Positions 45,466-55,480 of a stretch of DNA of 64,000 nt are shown here, one piece after another. The stretch's first letter is position 1, and each line of letters begins with the position of its first letter. A program made the translations under genes and the position numbers. The notes beneath the pieces are model-generated. The model did not search any database. It was not told the origin of the DNA and saw only the letters and a list, made by a program, of their open reading frames with translations. The stretch is from Pedobacter sp. L105 (lineage in GTDB: Bacteria > Bacteroidota > Bacteroidia > Sphingobacteriales > Sphingobacteriaceae), in NCBI RefSeq assembly GCF_009765875.1, contig NZ_LMUP01000009.1:1-64000 (forward strand), read 5' to 3'.

Positions 45466-45710
45466 TTAGTTTTTATTAAAATCTCCGTCAATGTAAATAA
45501 TTTGTCGTTTTGGAAGGAAACCTCTTAAAATCCTTTGAAAAACAATATGGATATTACCAGTAATAACATCTTAAGTGACCCATTTACTTTTTCGAACTGA
45601 TAAATCGTGAAATTAATGGAAATCAGTAGCTTATTACTTTTGTTTGAAATATTTTTAATAAGTTTAGGTCATTGATTTTCTAATTATTAGCCGTTAACTT
45701 CATTATATTG

Positions 45711-48149
45711 ATGCCTCAATCCAAGTTTAAATCAAATTTTCTGATTCTTGTTCTTTGCTTTTTTTTCGCAAAAACGAACCTCCATGCACAGGATAAAATC
45801 TTTTTGGTAAAGGGGCTGGTATTGGATAATAAGCAGCAGCCAGTGCCGGGAGCATCTGTTACGATCTTAAGTAGCCCAACTGAACAGATCATCAGTAAAA
45901 CAATTACGAATGAAAAAGGGGGGTATCAATTTGAAAGTGGCGGAGGATCCATAGAAATTTTAGTCAGTTATGTAGGTTATGGATTAAACAGAACTAAGCC
46001 ACTTCTTATTTCCAGAAACACAGTTATTGATCCTGTCATCCTACAGGATGATAATAAATTGAAAGAGGTGGTGATTAAAGGGGAGAGCACGCCACCCTTA
46101 ATCCAGGCCAGTGGAGGGAAGATTGTTTTTAATGTAGCAAACAGTGTGAGCAGCCAGGGAAGTAATGCTTTAGAAGTACTTAAAAAAGCCCCTGGAGTAA
46201 CGGTAAATCCAGATAACACAATTAATATTGCAGGCAGGCAGGGGGCATTGGTGATGCTGAATGGTAAACAAACCTATCTGCAGCCCGCAGAACTGTCTGA
46301 TCTGCTTAAATCAATCTCCTCTTCAAATGTAAAAACGATAGAAGTGATCAATAACCCATCCGCTCAGTATGATGCCGCAGGTTCCGGGGGGATAATTAAC
46401 ATCGTCCTTAAAAAAAATGAAAACGAAGGATTAAACGGCACCTTTGATACCGGTGTTTCTTATGGATACTCGCTTAAGAACAATACCGCTTTATCTTTTA
46501 ATTACCGGAAAGACAAGATCAATGTTTTTGGTAATTATAGTCAGACTGTCGGGAGCCATGGCTTTCGGTATGGTATTGACAGGGATGAAGATGGCCAGAG
46601 TTACAGAGGCTGGTCGCACGATACAGATCAACGCAAAACAATAAGTTCATCTGTAGGAATGGACTATAACATTGCTCATCATCAAACTATTGGTGTACAG
46701 TTTAACGGTAACTTTTTATTTGGGCCGGGTGATATCAATACGAGGACTACCATCAGTGACCTGGCAACTGGCACTCTTGAAAATACACTGCTTTCAGAAA
46801 GCAATTATTACCACCAATCTTCAAACCGGTATAACTCTAATTTGAATTACCGCTATGAGGATACCCTGGGTAACGTTTTAACTGTAGATGCGGATTATGG
46901 CAAATTTAATGGCGGACAGGGGATTTTACAGCCGAATACGTATTTGCTTCCCGATGGTACGGTGTCATCCGCTAACAATACCCGAACCGTCAACAACAGG
47001 GATATTAACTTGTATGCACTTTTTGCCAATTACGCGCGTCATCTCTGGGCAGGCAAGTTCTCAGCTGGTCTCAAATATTCAAGCATCACTGCCGCAAACC
47101 TATTTGATTTGTATGCTATCGACAACAATGAAGAGCTACTGAATACCCAAAGTTCCAACAATTTTGATTTCAAAGAACAGATATTCAGTTCTTTTGTACA
47201 GTATGAGCATCCGCTAACGGATAAGTTGTCTTTTCAGGGAGGAATGCGATTAGAGGAAACTACTGCTACAGGTTTACTATCTACCATTCAGGCTGGTCAG
47301 CAGGAGGGGAATATCAAAAGGAATTATTGGAATGGCTTTCCATCTATTGGGTTGGTCATGAAGGTAAAAGAGGGTGAAACCCTTTCCTTAAATTATGGAA
47401 AAAGGATAGACCGGCCCGCTTACCAGGATCTTAACCCTATTGAGCAGCCCTTCGATGGCTTAACTACGATCAAAGGAAATCCTTATCTTCTGCCTCAGTT
47501 GACGAACCGTGTTTCACTTCAGTTTAGTTTTAAAAAAACAATCATAGACCTTTCTGTTTCCCGTACATCCAATTATTTTGCCTATGTTACCGATACGCTG
47601 GGCGGCAACAAGGTAGTGATGCAGACCCGTAACCTGGGCGTGCAGAAGCAGGCAGGACTGAATATCATCCAGCAAATTCGTCCTTTGAAAATCTGGAATA
47701 TCAGTGCAAATGCAGTTGTCTATTATATGCACAATCAAATTGCGCTCGATGAAACCCGTATCTTTAGTTTGGGCAGACTGGCCGCAAGTTTAAATATTCA
47801 GCAAACGATACAGCTCCCATTGGGAATGAAAGGGGAGGTTGGGGCCGTTTTTAATACCAACCGCTTAGGGGGCTCCAATGATATTTCGCGCAGAAATAGC
47901 CAGGTAGACCTGGCCTTACAGAAAAGCCTGCTCAAAAATAAAGCAAAGGTGAGTTTAGCGATTACCGACATCTATCAGGGTAATAAGTGGGACTCTACGA
48001 ATTATTACAGCAACTATTTTATCAGAAGTTACGGCCATGCAGAAACGAGGCAGGTAAAGTTGAATTTCAGTTATAATTTTGGCAATACTAAGGTAAAGGC
48101 GCCGAAAGAAAATGAGTCGGGGCTAAAAAGTGAAACCAATAGGTTATAA
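45711..48149 (+). CDS. TonB-dependent receptor-like outer-membrane protein
   Basis: 812 residues from ATG 45711. Signal peptide (about 1-27, NLHAQ), an N-terminal carboxypeptidase-regulatory-like domain (about 30-115; VKGLVLDNKQQPVPGASVTI), a plug domain (about 120-230; VLKKAPGVTVNPDNTINIAG), then a beta-barrel with an OMP_b-brl_3 (outer membrane beta-barrel family) ending in FSYNFGN. It is a transporter or adhesin of the outer membrane; lacking an obvious TonB box it belongs to the group often annotated as outer-membrane beta-barrel protein. No SusD partner. Monocistronic. Confidence 0.87.
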   Translation: MPQSKFKSNFLILVLCFFFAKTNLHAQDKIFLVKGLVLDNKQQPVPGASVTILSSPTEQIISKTITNEKGGYQFESGGGSIEILVSYVGYGLNRTKPLLISRNTVIDPVILQDDNKLKEVVIKGESTPPLIQASGGKIVFNVANSVSSQGSNALEVLKKAPGVTVNPDNTINIAGRQGALVMLNGKQTYLQPAELSDLLKSISSSNVKTIEVINNPSAQYDAAGSGGIINIVLKKNENEGLNGTFDTGVSYGYSLKNNTALSFNYRKDKINVFGNYSQTVGSHGFRYGIDRDEDGQSYRGWSHDTDQRKTISSSVGMDYNIAHHQTIGVQFNGNFLFGPGDINTRTTISDLATGTLENTLLSESNYYHQSSNRYNSNLNYRYEDTLGNVLTVDADYGKFNGGQGILQPNTYLLPDGTVSSANNTRTVNNRDINLYALFANYARHLWAGKFSAGLKYSSITAANLFDLYAIDNNEELLNTQSSNNFDFKEQIFSSFVQYEHPLTDKLSFQGGMRLEETTATGLLSTIQAGQQEGNIKRNYWNGFPSIGLVMKVKEGETLSLNYGKRIDRPAYQDLNPIEQPFDGLTTIKGNPYLLPQLTNRVSLQFSFKKTIIDLSVSRTSNYFAYVTDTLGGNKVVMQTRNLGVQKQAGLNIIQQIRPLKIWNISANAVVYYMHNQIALDETRIFSLGRLAASLNIQQTIQLPLGMKGEVGAVFNTNRLGGSNDISRRNSQVDLALQKSLLKNKAKVSLAITDIYQGNKWDSTNYYSNYFIRSYGHAETRQVKLNFSYNFGNTKVKAPKENESGLKSETNRL

Positions 48150-48218
48150 GCTCCATCTTTCATAAAAAGGCCACGATGTGGCTGCCACAATTAATGATCA
48201 CGATAGGATGGCGCTAAT

Positions 48219-49190
48219 CTATAAGTAACTATAGCTACTTAACCTTTTATCGCCATTTTTACTTAAAATGTTTTTTTCTGTAGCTGATTTTAGATCGCGG
48301 CTTGCCGTTGCCGGGGAAATATTCTTAAAATATTGAAGATAATCCTTGCGGGCGAAAGATCTTTGACCTGTTACTTCTTTAAAAATCGAAATTCTGTCTT
48401 CTTCCTGCAAAGAAATATTTGGTATACGGTACAAAGTATTTAATGCTTTTAATATACTTTCCAGCATAAACGTGATAAAAGGAGTAGAATGGCCAAGGCT
48501 ATCAGATTTATTCAAAGCCTCATAATATTTACTCTGTTCGTTTTTAATGATACTTTCTACGGGAAGATATTCAAAGACAGGGTGTTTTTTCATCAGCAAA
48601 AGTGTCTGCCATAATCTGCCTATACGTCCATTTCCATCAACAAAAGGATGTATAAACTCAAATTCGTAATGAAATACACAGCTTTTAATTAAAATGGGGT
48701 CATCGTCATGTTTAATGTAATTCATCAGATCGTATAACAAACCGGTTACCATAACGCCTTGTGGAGCTAGATGGGTAATTTTGGATCCTTTAACAATACC
48801 AACATTTCCGCTTCTAAATTTTCCGGCGTTTGGAATCAGTCCGTTCATTAATATTTTATGCGCATTTAACAGAGAGTTTACTTGCATTGGCTTGAAATCA
48901 TTGAGCATTTCATATACTTTAATTGCATTTTGTACTTCTATAATGTCTTTTTGAGGAGCCAAAACTCTTTTATTGTTAATCAGCGCAGTAATCTGCTCTT
49001 CTGTCATTGTATTACCTTCAATAGATAATGATGATTGTATTGTTTTGATGCGATTTGATTTTCGGAGCTCCGCCGGAGGTCTGTTTAATTGTATAGCATT
49101 TATTTCGCCAATCTTTTCAGAAATGTCTGATAGTAAGTTTAGTATGTAACCCGTTATAGTATATGGAGGCTTAGTGAAATTCATAGTCAT
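48219..49190 (-). CDS. Fic-domain protein (AMP-transferase type)
   Basis: 323 residues from ATG 49190. The Fic core motif HPFVDGNGRIGRLWQ (about 184-198, catalytic His and the GNGR anion hole) is intact. An N-terminal inhibitory helix with the SLSIEGN motif ((S/T)xxxE(G/N), about 53-60) marks a class II Fic protein, where the Glu occupies the ATP site and holds the enzyme down. A C-terminal winged-helix domain (about 260-323) is typical of Fic/DOC relatives in Bacteroidota. The probable reaction is AMPylation of a protein; the target is unknown. Single gene. Confidence 0.9.
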   Translation of the reverse strand: MTMNFTKPPYTITGYILNLLSDISEKIGEINAIQLNRPPAELRKSNRIKTIQSSLSIEGNTMTEEQITALINNKRVLAPQKDIIEVQNAIKVYEMLNDFKPMQVNSLLNAHKILMNGLIPNAGKFRSGNVGIVKGSKITHLAPQGVMVTGLLYDLMNYIKHDDDPILIKSCVFHYEFEFIHPFVDGNGRIGRLWQTLLLMKKHPVFEYLPVESIIKNEQSKYYEALNKSDSLGHSTPFITFMLESILKALNTLYRIPNISLQEEDRISIFKEVTGQRSFARKDYLQYFKNISPATASRDLKSATEKNILSKNGDKRLSSYSYL

Positions 49191-49497
49191 AGTCTCATAT
49201 GATACTATCAAAGTTAATTACTTTTTTGTAATGTGAGCCAATATCTTCAGAAAAACTTACAACATTAACATAATATGAGGACTTTGTATTAGACTTTAAA
49301 CAAGGGTCAAATTTTATAGTTTCAAGGGATGGCGAGTTGACTTATAACCATTAAACTAATTTAAGTTCTCTAATTAGTAATGTAATATATCGGCTATGAT
49401 TTCTGAAATCAGAGATAGGTGCATATTTTTATGATAGAGTTTTAATTATTGAGTTTACATGTAATTAAAGCTGTAGTTAAAATTAATGTAGAACTTA
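49191..49497. other. Gene-free spacer between fic and a frameshifted gene
   Basis: AT-rich, no structure noticed beyond probable promoters on both sides. Confidence 0.5.
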
Positions 49498-50171
49498 ATG
49501 ATGATGAAAAAATATGTGTTAATATTGGTTATAATGTTCATCTCAGGTGCAGCTGTGTATGCGCAAAAAGAAAGAAGAGATGCTAACCCATGTAAGTTAA
49601 TTAATGAGAAGTTTTCTGCAGATTCGGTTGCTTCATTTAACGATCAGCCGCCTGTTAGGTATAAAATGCTGCCATCTATTAAGGAATCAAGATCCTGTCT
49701 GGAAATCAGAATATATGATTTACAATATATGACTTATGGTAAAGTCTTGATTATAAAAGTGTAAATGATTCAATAGTTTATGATATGTACAGAATTAATA
49801 TTACCAGCCTTAGGCAGAATGATCCCCGCTTGAAAATTATTGGAGTTGATCCGGAGAGAAAGGATGTTAAGCTTTATTTGTCACGCCTGCACAAGACTAT
49901 TTTACAGGAAGGATTAATAGAAAAGATTAAAGATTCTGGAATATTTACAATAACAACCTGGCAAAAAGAATATGATAAATTAAAAAAGAATAACCAATAT
50001 GAGAGCGGAGGATTCTTAATATTAGATGCCACTTATCCTGTTGTTGAGATAAAATTAGGGAATAAATACAGGAGTTTTAATTTGGGCCTGCATGGCAATG
50101 GAACAGTGAATGATCAGTATACCAACCAGGTAAAAAAGATAGATGATTTAATTAAATTTTTAAGAGACTAA
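49498..50171 (+). pseudogene. Secreted protein gene split by a frameshift
   Basis: The first part (49498-49764) encodes a signal peptide (MMMKKYVLILVIMFISGAAV, cleavage near YAQ) and about 65 further residues. The second frame, closed upstream at 49740, reads SLDYKSVNDSIVYDMYRINI and then to a stop at 50171 with KIIGVDPERKDVKLYLSR and GGFLILDATYPVVEIKLGN. One missing A in the AAA at 49741 would join both as one protein of about 225 residues. I do not recognise the family. Either a true pseudogene or a sequencing slip in an A-run. Confidence 0.55.
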
Positions 50172-50346
50172 ATACCTACAAGAAACAAATGTCCATTTCT
50201 ACGCTTGGCAGTTTTAGAGAAGTAATAAGCTTGGCTGATCAATCATTAATAAAGGTGGAAATTGCCCGCCTAAACACCTGGTATCGAACATGAAATTGAG
50301 GTCTATTTGTTTGCCGCAATGGTTGATCAGGAACTAGATAATATTA

Positions 50347-50370
50347 GCCGTTCCTAATTTTAGAAACGGC
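50347..50370. terminator. Small hairpin between convergent genes
   Basis: GCCGTT (50347-50352) and AACGGC (50365-50370) pair around a 12-base loop, followed by ATTTTC. It lies between the convergent gene ends at 50171 and 50410 and could serve both. Confidence 0.4.
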
Positions 50371-50409
50371 ATTTTCTGAGTATCCTCTTCCTATCCCTCC
50401 AATTTTCTG

Positions 50410-50802
50410 CTAACAGGCACATTCAATCTGAAGACCAGTTGTCTGATTTGTCCCTTCTGTTGCATAACCATCAAATTTCCACCATTCAATACCGCCGACT
50501 AGTTCGCGGACATTAAAGCCTAACCGGGCCATGTTCAATGCGCCTCTGGTTGAGGCGTTGCAGCCTATACCATCACAGTATATCACATAAATTGCTTCTT
50601 TATCAAGTTGGGCGGTTGATTGGGCAGACATAACGCGGTGTGGAAGGCTAATTGCTCCGGGGATATGCTCTCTTATAAAAGCGAATTCTTTACGGGCGTC
50701 GATTACCACCACATTTTGTTTTGCCTCCAGTGCATCGAAAAGATCCGAAGGGTCCATTTCAAACGCTAATTTGTTCTGATAATGTTGAATTGCTGTTTCC
50801 AT
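50410..50802 (-). CDS. Rhodanese-like domain protein
   Basis: 130 residues forming a single rhodanese domain: VVVIDARKEFAFIREHIPGA (about 32-51), the active loop YVIYCDGIGCNASTRGALN (Cys in CDGIGC) and RELVGGIEWWKFDGYATEG. Single-domain rhodaneses transfer sulfane sulfur or act in redox signalling. It is divergent from the LysR gene at 50927 with a 124-bp gap, so a target of it is plausible. Two Cys at its C-terminus (ECAC) could aid sulfur transfer. Confidence 0.88.
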   Translation of the reverse strand: METAIQHYQNKLAFEMDPSDLFDALEAKQNVVVIDARKEFAFIREHIPGAISLPHRVMSAQSTAQLDKEAIYVIYCDGIGCNASTRGALNMARLGFNVRELVGGIEWWKFDGYATEGTNQTTGLQIECAC

Positions 50803-50926
50803 ATTCTTTCTGTTTTTTTTTTGCTAAATTATATACCTTATAAATAAAACGCTAATGAATTATAAAGCAAGTCCTTATGTGTAATATTCATGTCGGTGTG
50901 TATTTATTATTATCTATTTTTGAATT

Positions 50927-51814
50927 ATGGAAATAAGGCATCTTAACCTAATAAAGATAATTGCTGAAGAGAAGGGCATTACCAAATCGCTCGATAAGCT
51001 GTTTCTTACGCAGTCTGCTGTTAGCCATCAACTCAAAGATATTGAGGAGCGGATCGGTGCCAAAATATTTTACCGGACAAAGAATCAGTGGTTATTAACA
51101 GATGAAGGAAAAATTCTTTACGATACAGCGGTGATTGTTCTTGGAGAGCTAAATGCAGCGATGGAAAAAGTGAACGATATGCGTGGTGGGCATGCAGGCT
51201 CTATCCGCTTAAGTACGGAGTGTTACACCAGCTATCACTGGCTGCCGGCTTTTTTGACAAAGATGAAGGTTCTATATCCAAAGCTTGAAGTTAAAATTGT
51301 GATTGAAGCCACCCACAAACCATTGGAAAAACTGCTCCAAAACGAATTGGATGTGGGAATTACTTCTGATCCGGGTGGTGATAAAAGCATAAAGTATATC
51401 GAGCTTTTCAAGGATGAGGTGATGGCCATTGTGCATAAGGAAAGTCCGTTGGCGCACAAAAAATACCTGACACCTGCAGATTTCGCCACGCAAACACTCA
51501 TCATCCATTCCTATCCCCTGGAAACCGTTACTGTTTACCAGCATTTTCTGAAAGAGGAGAAGATTAAGCCTGAACAAATTATTGCTATCCCACTTACAGA
51601 GGTAGCGCTTGAAATGGTTAAATCGGGCATGGGGATCATGACACTACCTGCCTGGGCATTAAAGCCATTTATATCTTCTCCAGACTTGCAATTGGTGAAG
51701 ATCGGCCCAAAAGGTTTGATCAGGACGCATTTTGCGGCTATAAGGCATGAAGACGCCGGTAAAAAATATCTCATCGAATTTGTAAATAACTTACACGAAG
51801 AATTGACCAGCTAA
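50927..51814 (+). CDS. LysR-family transcriptional regulator
   Basis: 295 residues. N-terminal HTH (about 1-60: LNLIKIIAEEKGITKSLDKL, FLTQSAVSHQLKDIEERIGA) and a LysR substrate-binding domain (about 90-290). Divergent from the rhodanese gene and translationally coupled to the acetyltransferase downstream (TAATG overlap at 51814). Probably controls both. Inducer unknown. Complete. Confidence 0.9.
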   Translation: MEIRHLNLIKIIAEEKGITKSLDKLFLTQSAVSHQLKDIEERIGAKIFYRTKNQWLLTDEGKILYDTAVIVLGELNAAMEKVNDMRGGHAGSIRLSTECYTSYHWLPAFLTKMKVLYPKLEVKIVIEATHKPLEKLLQNELDVGITSDPGGDKSIKYIELFKDEVMAIVHKESPLAHKKYLTPADFATQTLIIHSYPLETVTVYQHFLKEEKIKPEQIIAIPLTEVALEMVKSGMGIMTLPAWALKPFISSPDLQLVKIGPKGLIRTHFAAIRHEDAGKKYLIEFVNNLHEELTS

Positions 51815-52284
51815 TGAATACCTTTCTAATCCGCGAAATAACAGAAAACGACCTGGATGAATTGCTGTTGTTGATTGGCGAGCATACCGCCTATGAAAAA
51901 GCTGCTTTTATAAGCGAGGGAAAAAGGGAGCGGCTTAAAACTGAACTTTTTGGAACTGGCAATCAACTCAACTGCTGGGTGATCGAAATTGATCAGGTGG
52001 TAAACGGATTCTGCAGTTTTACTTTTGATTATTCCACCTGGGACGCTGCTTACTTTATTTACATGGACTGCCTGTATATCCGTTCATCATTTCGTGGCCT
52101 CGGCATCGGTTCTGCGGTTCTTGAAAAACTCCAAAAGCTTGCTGTTGAAAGAGAATGCGTGAATGTTCAGTGGCAGACGCCCGATTTCAATGCGCCTGCA
52201 ATTAAATTTTATAAAAAGAACGGCGCATTGTCAAAGGATAAAGTAAGGTTTACACTTTATCGTCCGGCTGCCTTTTCCGGCTGA
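51814..52284 (+). CDS. GNAT-family N-acetyltransferase
   Basis: 156 residues. GNAT fold with acetyl-CoA-binding loop in SSFRGLGIGSAVLEKLQKLA (about 90-109, R/Q-x-x-G-x-G/A) and C-terminal NAPAIKFYKKNGA, a common substrate-binding end. The ATG overlaps the LysR stop, so it is co-translated. Substrate unknown; small-molecule amine or diamine acetylation is possible. Confidence 0.87.
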   Translation: MNTFLIREITENDLDELLLLIGEHTAYEKAAFISEGKRERLKTELFGTGNQLNCWVIEIDQVVNGFCSFTFDYSTWDAAYFIYMDCLYIRSSFRGLGIGSAVLEKLQKLAVERECVNVQWQTPDFNAPAIKFYKKNGALSKDKVRFTLYRPAAFSG

Positions 52285-52491
52285 AGCATCATGACGGTGC
52301 TGGTTACCATTGCTATAATCTATTTGGAGGCAACAGCCATGGAAAAGGAAATCTTTATAAATTATCGTCTGTTATCCTCATGTATTCAAAAACTGTACAG
52401 GTAATATCACATCATAATTAATGACATTTGCCAATATTTTTAATCACACACAGCTGCTACAGTAAGAGCTTCATAAAATAGATTTATAGTC

Positions 52492-53892
52492 ATGAGGATA
52501 TACAGGTTTGAGATATTCACTGCTAACATCGAAAAGAATATCCGCAACGGAATTTATAAGCCAGGTGATAAGTTACCTTCTGTCCGTGACCTGAAAAAGC
52601 AATACCATACCAGTGTTACTACAATTCAAAATGGTTATGAGCATTTAATCATTCTTGGTTTAGTAATTAGTATTCCTAAATCAGGTTATTATGTAGCGGC
52701 ACCTGCTAACCAGAAGAAGGAAATCCAGGATAATCCAGTAGTAAGGGATGCAATATTTGAAAGAAATATTGATCTCATCACCTCTTCCCGGGGTGAAAAA
52801 AAGTTAGTGGAATTTAATGTGGCCATGCCTGGAGATCTTATCATCTCTCAAAAGTTATTGTTGAGAACAATGCAAAATATAGTCAGGGAAAAAGGTGTGG
52901 GCTTGTTAAGATATTATCCTGCAAGCGGGTCTGAAGATTTAAAAACTAATATCATAAAACATGCTGCCGGGTATGAGACAAAGCTCAGTTTGCAAGAATT
53001 GCTAATTACAGACGGCGCGTTACAGGCGCTGTATATCGCTCTCTCCTCAGTATGTGATGCCGGAGATATAGTTGCCGTAGAAAGCCCCTGCATTTTTTCC
53101 ATATTGGAAGTGATCAGGGTGCTTAAGCTCAAAGTGATTGAAGTCCCGGTAAATTTGATGAATGGTTTTGATGTTGATTTTTTAAAAAAAGCTTGTGAGA
53201 AGAACAAAATAAAAGCCCTTGTCATCACACCTAACTTTCATAATCCCACGGGCATATTACTTTCTGATGAAGTGAAGAAGGAATTGGTTGAAGTTATTCA
53301 GAAACACCATGTTGCCGTTATTGAAAATGACATCTATGGCGATTTAAACTTTAGCGGAAAGCGTCCGTCAACACTAAGGAGTTACGATGAGAGTGGTTTG
53401 GTAATCACTTATACTTCATATGCAAAAACGCTCGCACCGGGTATCCGTTTGGGATGGTTAGCTGCCGGCAAATTCCTGAAGCAGGCAGAACAAATTAAAT
53501 TTTCTATGGGCAGTACAGTTTCACCAATTTATCAGGAAACTGTTAACCGCTTATTATCAACAAATAGTTATAGTCGGCATTTGCGGGCGTTTAACAGGCA
53601 GCTTTCAAAAAACGCATATTTTACCATCAATCTTTTAGCGCAGCATTTCCCTGAAGGCACATTTGTTGTACCACCACCAGGTGGTTATAATCTTTGGGTA
53701 AGAATGCCTGATCACCTGGATATGAATAATTTTTACACTCAGTGCGAAAGAATGGGCATAAAATTTACCCCCGGTTATACCTTTTCTTTTTCGGGCAGGT
53801 TTGCCAATAATTTCAGGATCGTGTTTGCCGACCAATATTCTCCGGTGAAAATTAAAGCGCTGGAACGTTTTGGCAAAGCTGTATCTATCTAA
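52492..53892 (+). CDS. MocR-type GntR/aminotransferase regulator
   Basis: 466 residues. N-terminal GntR winged helix (about 1-75: RNGIYKPGDKLPSVRDLKKQ, YHTSVTTIQNGYEHL) and a C-terminal fold-type I aminotransferase (about 95-460) with SYAKTLAPGIRLGW (Lys as PLP-binding residue, about 308-312), TPNFHNPTG and NDIYGDL. MocR proteins sense a PLP-linked or amino acid ligand and control e.g. vitamin B6 or GABA genes. Followed by an acetyltransferase-like gene on the same strand. ATG 52492. Confidence 0.9.
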   Translation: MRIYRFEIFTANIEKNIRNGIYKPGDKLPSVRDLKKQYHTSVTTIQNGYEHLIILGLVISIPKSGYYVAAPANQKKEIQDNPVVRDAIFERNIDLITSSRGEKKLVEFNVAMPGDLIISQKLLLRTMQNIVREKGVGLLRYYPASGSEDLKTNIIKHAAGYETKLSLQELLITDGALQALYIALSSVCDAGDIVAVESPCIFSILEVIRVLKLKVIEVPVNLMNGFDVDFLKKACEKNKIKALVITPNFHNPTGILLSDEVKKELVEVIQKHHVAVIENDIYGDLNFSGKRPSTLRSYDESGLVITYTSYAKTLAPGIRLGWLAAGKFLKQAEQIKFSMGSTVSPIYQETVNRLLSTNSYSRHLRAFNRQLSKNAYFTINLLAQHFPEGTFVVPPPGGYNLWVRMPDHLDMNNFYTQCERMGIKFTPGYTFSFSGRFANNFRIVFADQYSPVKIKALERFGKAVSI

Positions 53893-53963
53893 CTGTACCG
53901 GTTAGTCTTAAAGATTCTGTACCTATATGGTGGTCCCGGATAGCTTAATTTTGGCCGAATAAA

Positions 53964-54491
53964 ATGTCAAAAATGGATTCAAAAATCATCACCAAATTTA
54001 CCATAGCTACGGAACAGGGTATGGATACCTTATTATATCTGACCCAGACAATTGCCAGGGAAAAATTTCTATCCTTAGTGCCAAAAGAAAAAGTTGAAAA
54101 TTATCTTTCGGAAAATTTCAGTGAAAAGACGCTTACGGTAGAAGTTAACAGTATGTCCAATCAGTGGTTGGTAGTTTATACAAACGACAAGCCAGTAGGT
54201 TTTGCCCGAATTACCTCCAAAGGAGAAAGGCCCAAAAATATAGCGCATATGCGCGCTATCCGGATTGCTGATTTTGGTGTAATCAAAGAATATACAAATC
54301 CCGCTATAAGGCAATCATTATTTGATAAATGCTTAGCTGTTTGTAAATCATACGAGGCAGTTTGGATGATTGAATATTCAGGAAATCCTTTTATTGATTT
54401 TTTTGAATCAGAAGGTTTTGCTAAACAAAAAGAGACGATGGAGCTGGATGAACTCCAATTGTGTGCTGTTTGTTTAATAAAGCAATCCTGA
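53964..54491 (+). CDS. GNAT-like acetyltransferase
   Basis: 175 residues with a GNAT-like pattern: an acceptor region with EKVENYLSENFSEKTLTVEV, the core strand WLVVYTNDKPVGFARITSKG, an acetyl-CoA segment LRAIRIADFGVIKEYTNPAI (the usual Q/R-x-x-G-x-G/A loop is weakly conserved) and C-terminal NPFIDFFESEGFAKQKETME. Probably in the unit with the MocR gene (71 bp upstream). Substrate unknown. Confidence 0.7.
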   Translation: MSKMDSKIITKFTIATEQGMDTLLYLTQTIAREKFLSLVPKEKVENYLSENFSEKTLTVEVNSMSNQWLVVYTNDKPVGFARITSKGERPKNIAHMRAIRIADFGVIKEYTNPAIRQSLFDKCLAVCKSYEAVWMIEYSGNPFIDFFESEGFAKQKETMELDELQLCAVCLIKQS

Positions 54492-54589
54492 TGAAGCACA
54501 CAAGGTTTTTTGCGACCCAACGTGTTTGTAAGTGTTGATGAGTACGTTGGTAGGCCGGACCACAGGGTTAATCATCAAATCAGCGAGGA

Positions 54590-55255
54590 TTATTTATTGA
54601 ATAAGTTGTGATCCAGGATGATAGATTGAAGAAATACCAGGATGACAATAATCAGCCCAAACATGAATACATTATAGGCTAATCTCAATAACCTGTATTT
54701 TCTGCCCAGCACCACGCCTTGTGCATAACTATCCTTGATCAGGCTCTCGTATAAAAAGCTATCATCGGTAAGGATATGGGTCATACCTGAAGAATAATCT
54801 TTGATTTTCATTCTATAGAAATTCCCGAAGAAAAGAAGGTTCACTCTTTTAGAAGATAGGTCCCTTGCTGTGAATTTACCGTTTGGAAGTTTGGGCCTGG
54901 TAGACAAAATAGCCAGGATCAGCGTAATCAGGCTTGTGGCGAGCAAAATGAAAGATGGGATGATTAAATATTGGGTATCCCTTAAACGGCCAAGCACAAG
55001 ACTGATGATTGCTGATAAGATAATGGAGTTCACTGTAATCAGGATCTGCGCTTTATTATCCGCCATGTCACTCAAACGGTGATCATTGCCGGCTGTAATT
55101 TTAAGGAGCATATCAATAGAAGTTTTATAGTCAACTTCCGTTACGGGCAATATTTCTTCTGCTGCTTGCTCTTCTTTCATGTGATAGTAATTCGTTTGTA
55201 ATGAGATTTTATATTGATGTGCGCGGTTTTGAATCAAGTCAATATCCAATAGCAC
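54590..55255 (-). CDS. Pycsar-type transmembrane effector (PycTM/DUF5706-like)
   Basis: 221 residues from GTG 55255; ATG 55180 (MKEEQAAEE) is an alternative start. The signature LSDMADNKAQILITVNSIIL (about 61-80) is the hallmark of Pycsar effector TM proteins. Three membrane helices: about 68-88, 94-118 and a C-terminal one (about 190-215). In Pycsar immunity this membrane protein is activated by a cyclic pyrimidine (cCMP or cUMP) made by a PycC cyclase and disrupts the membrane. No cyclase or HD domain lies in this window, so it is an orphan. A decayed second copy is at 58290. GTG start and orphan status make function uncertain. Confidence 0.72.
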   Translation of the reverse strand: MLLDIDLIQNRAHQYKISLQTNYYHMKEEQAAEEILPVTEVDYKTSIDMLLKITAGNDHRLSDMADNKAQILITVNSIILSAIISLVLGRLRDTQYLIIPSFILLATSLITLILAILSTRPKLPNGKFTARDLSSKRVNLLFFGNFYRMKIKDYSSGMTHILTDDSFLYESLIKDSYAQGVVLGRKYRLLRLAYNVFMFGLIIVILVFLQSIILDHNLFNK

Positions 55256-55480
55256 GTCCTTAGGTGGTGATCAAATATTCCCGGTTGCTAATATATCAAT
55301 TAAAGTAAAGGCTTAAAAAAATAACTTTCTGGACCCTCTATGGTTTTCATGCTGGTCCCCCTAAACCTTTTTAGCATCGCTTACTTTTTTTAATCATTTG
55401 GTCTTGAATCAGGCGGTTAACATGATCTTTTGTTAAGGTAACAGGAAGTAAAACACAAATTAATTTCTTAGCCGGAGGAA

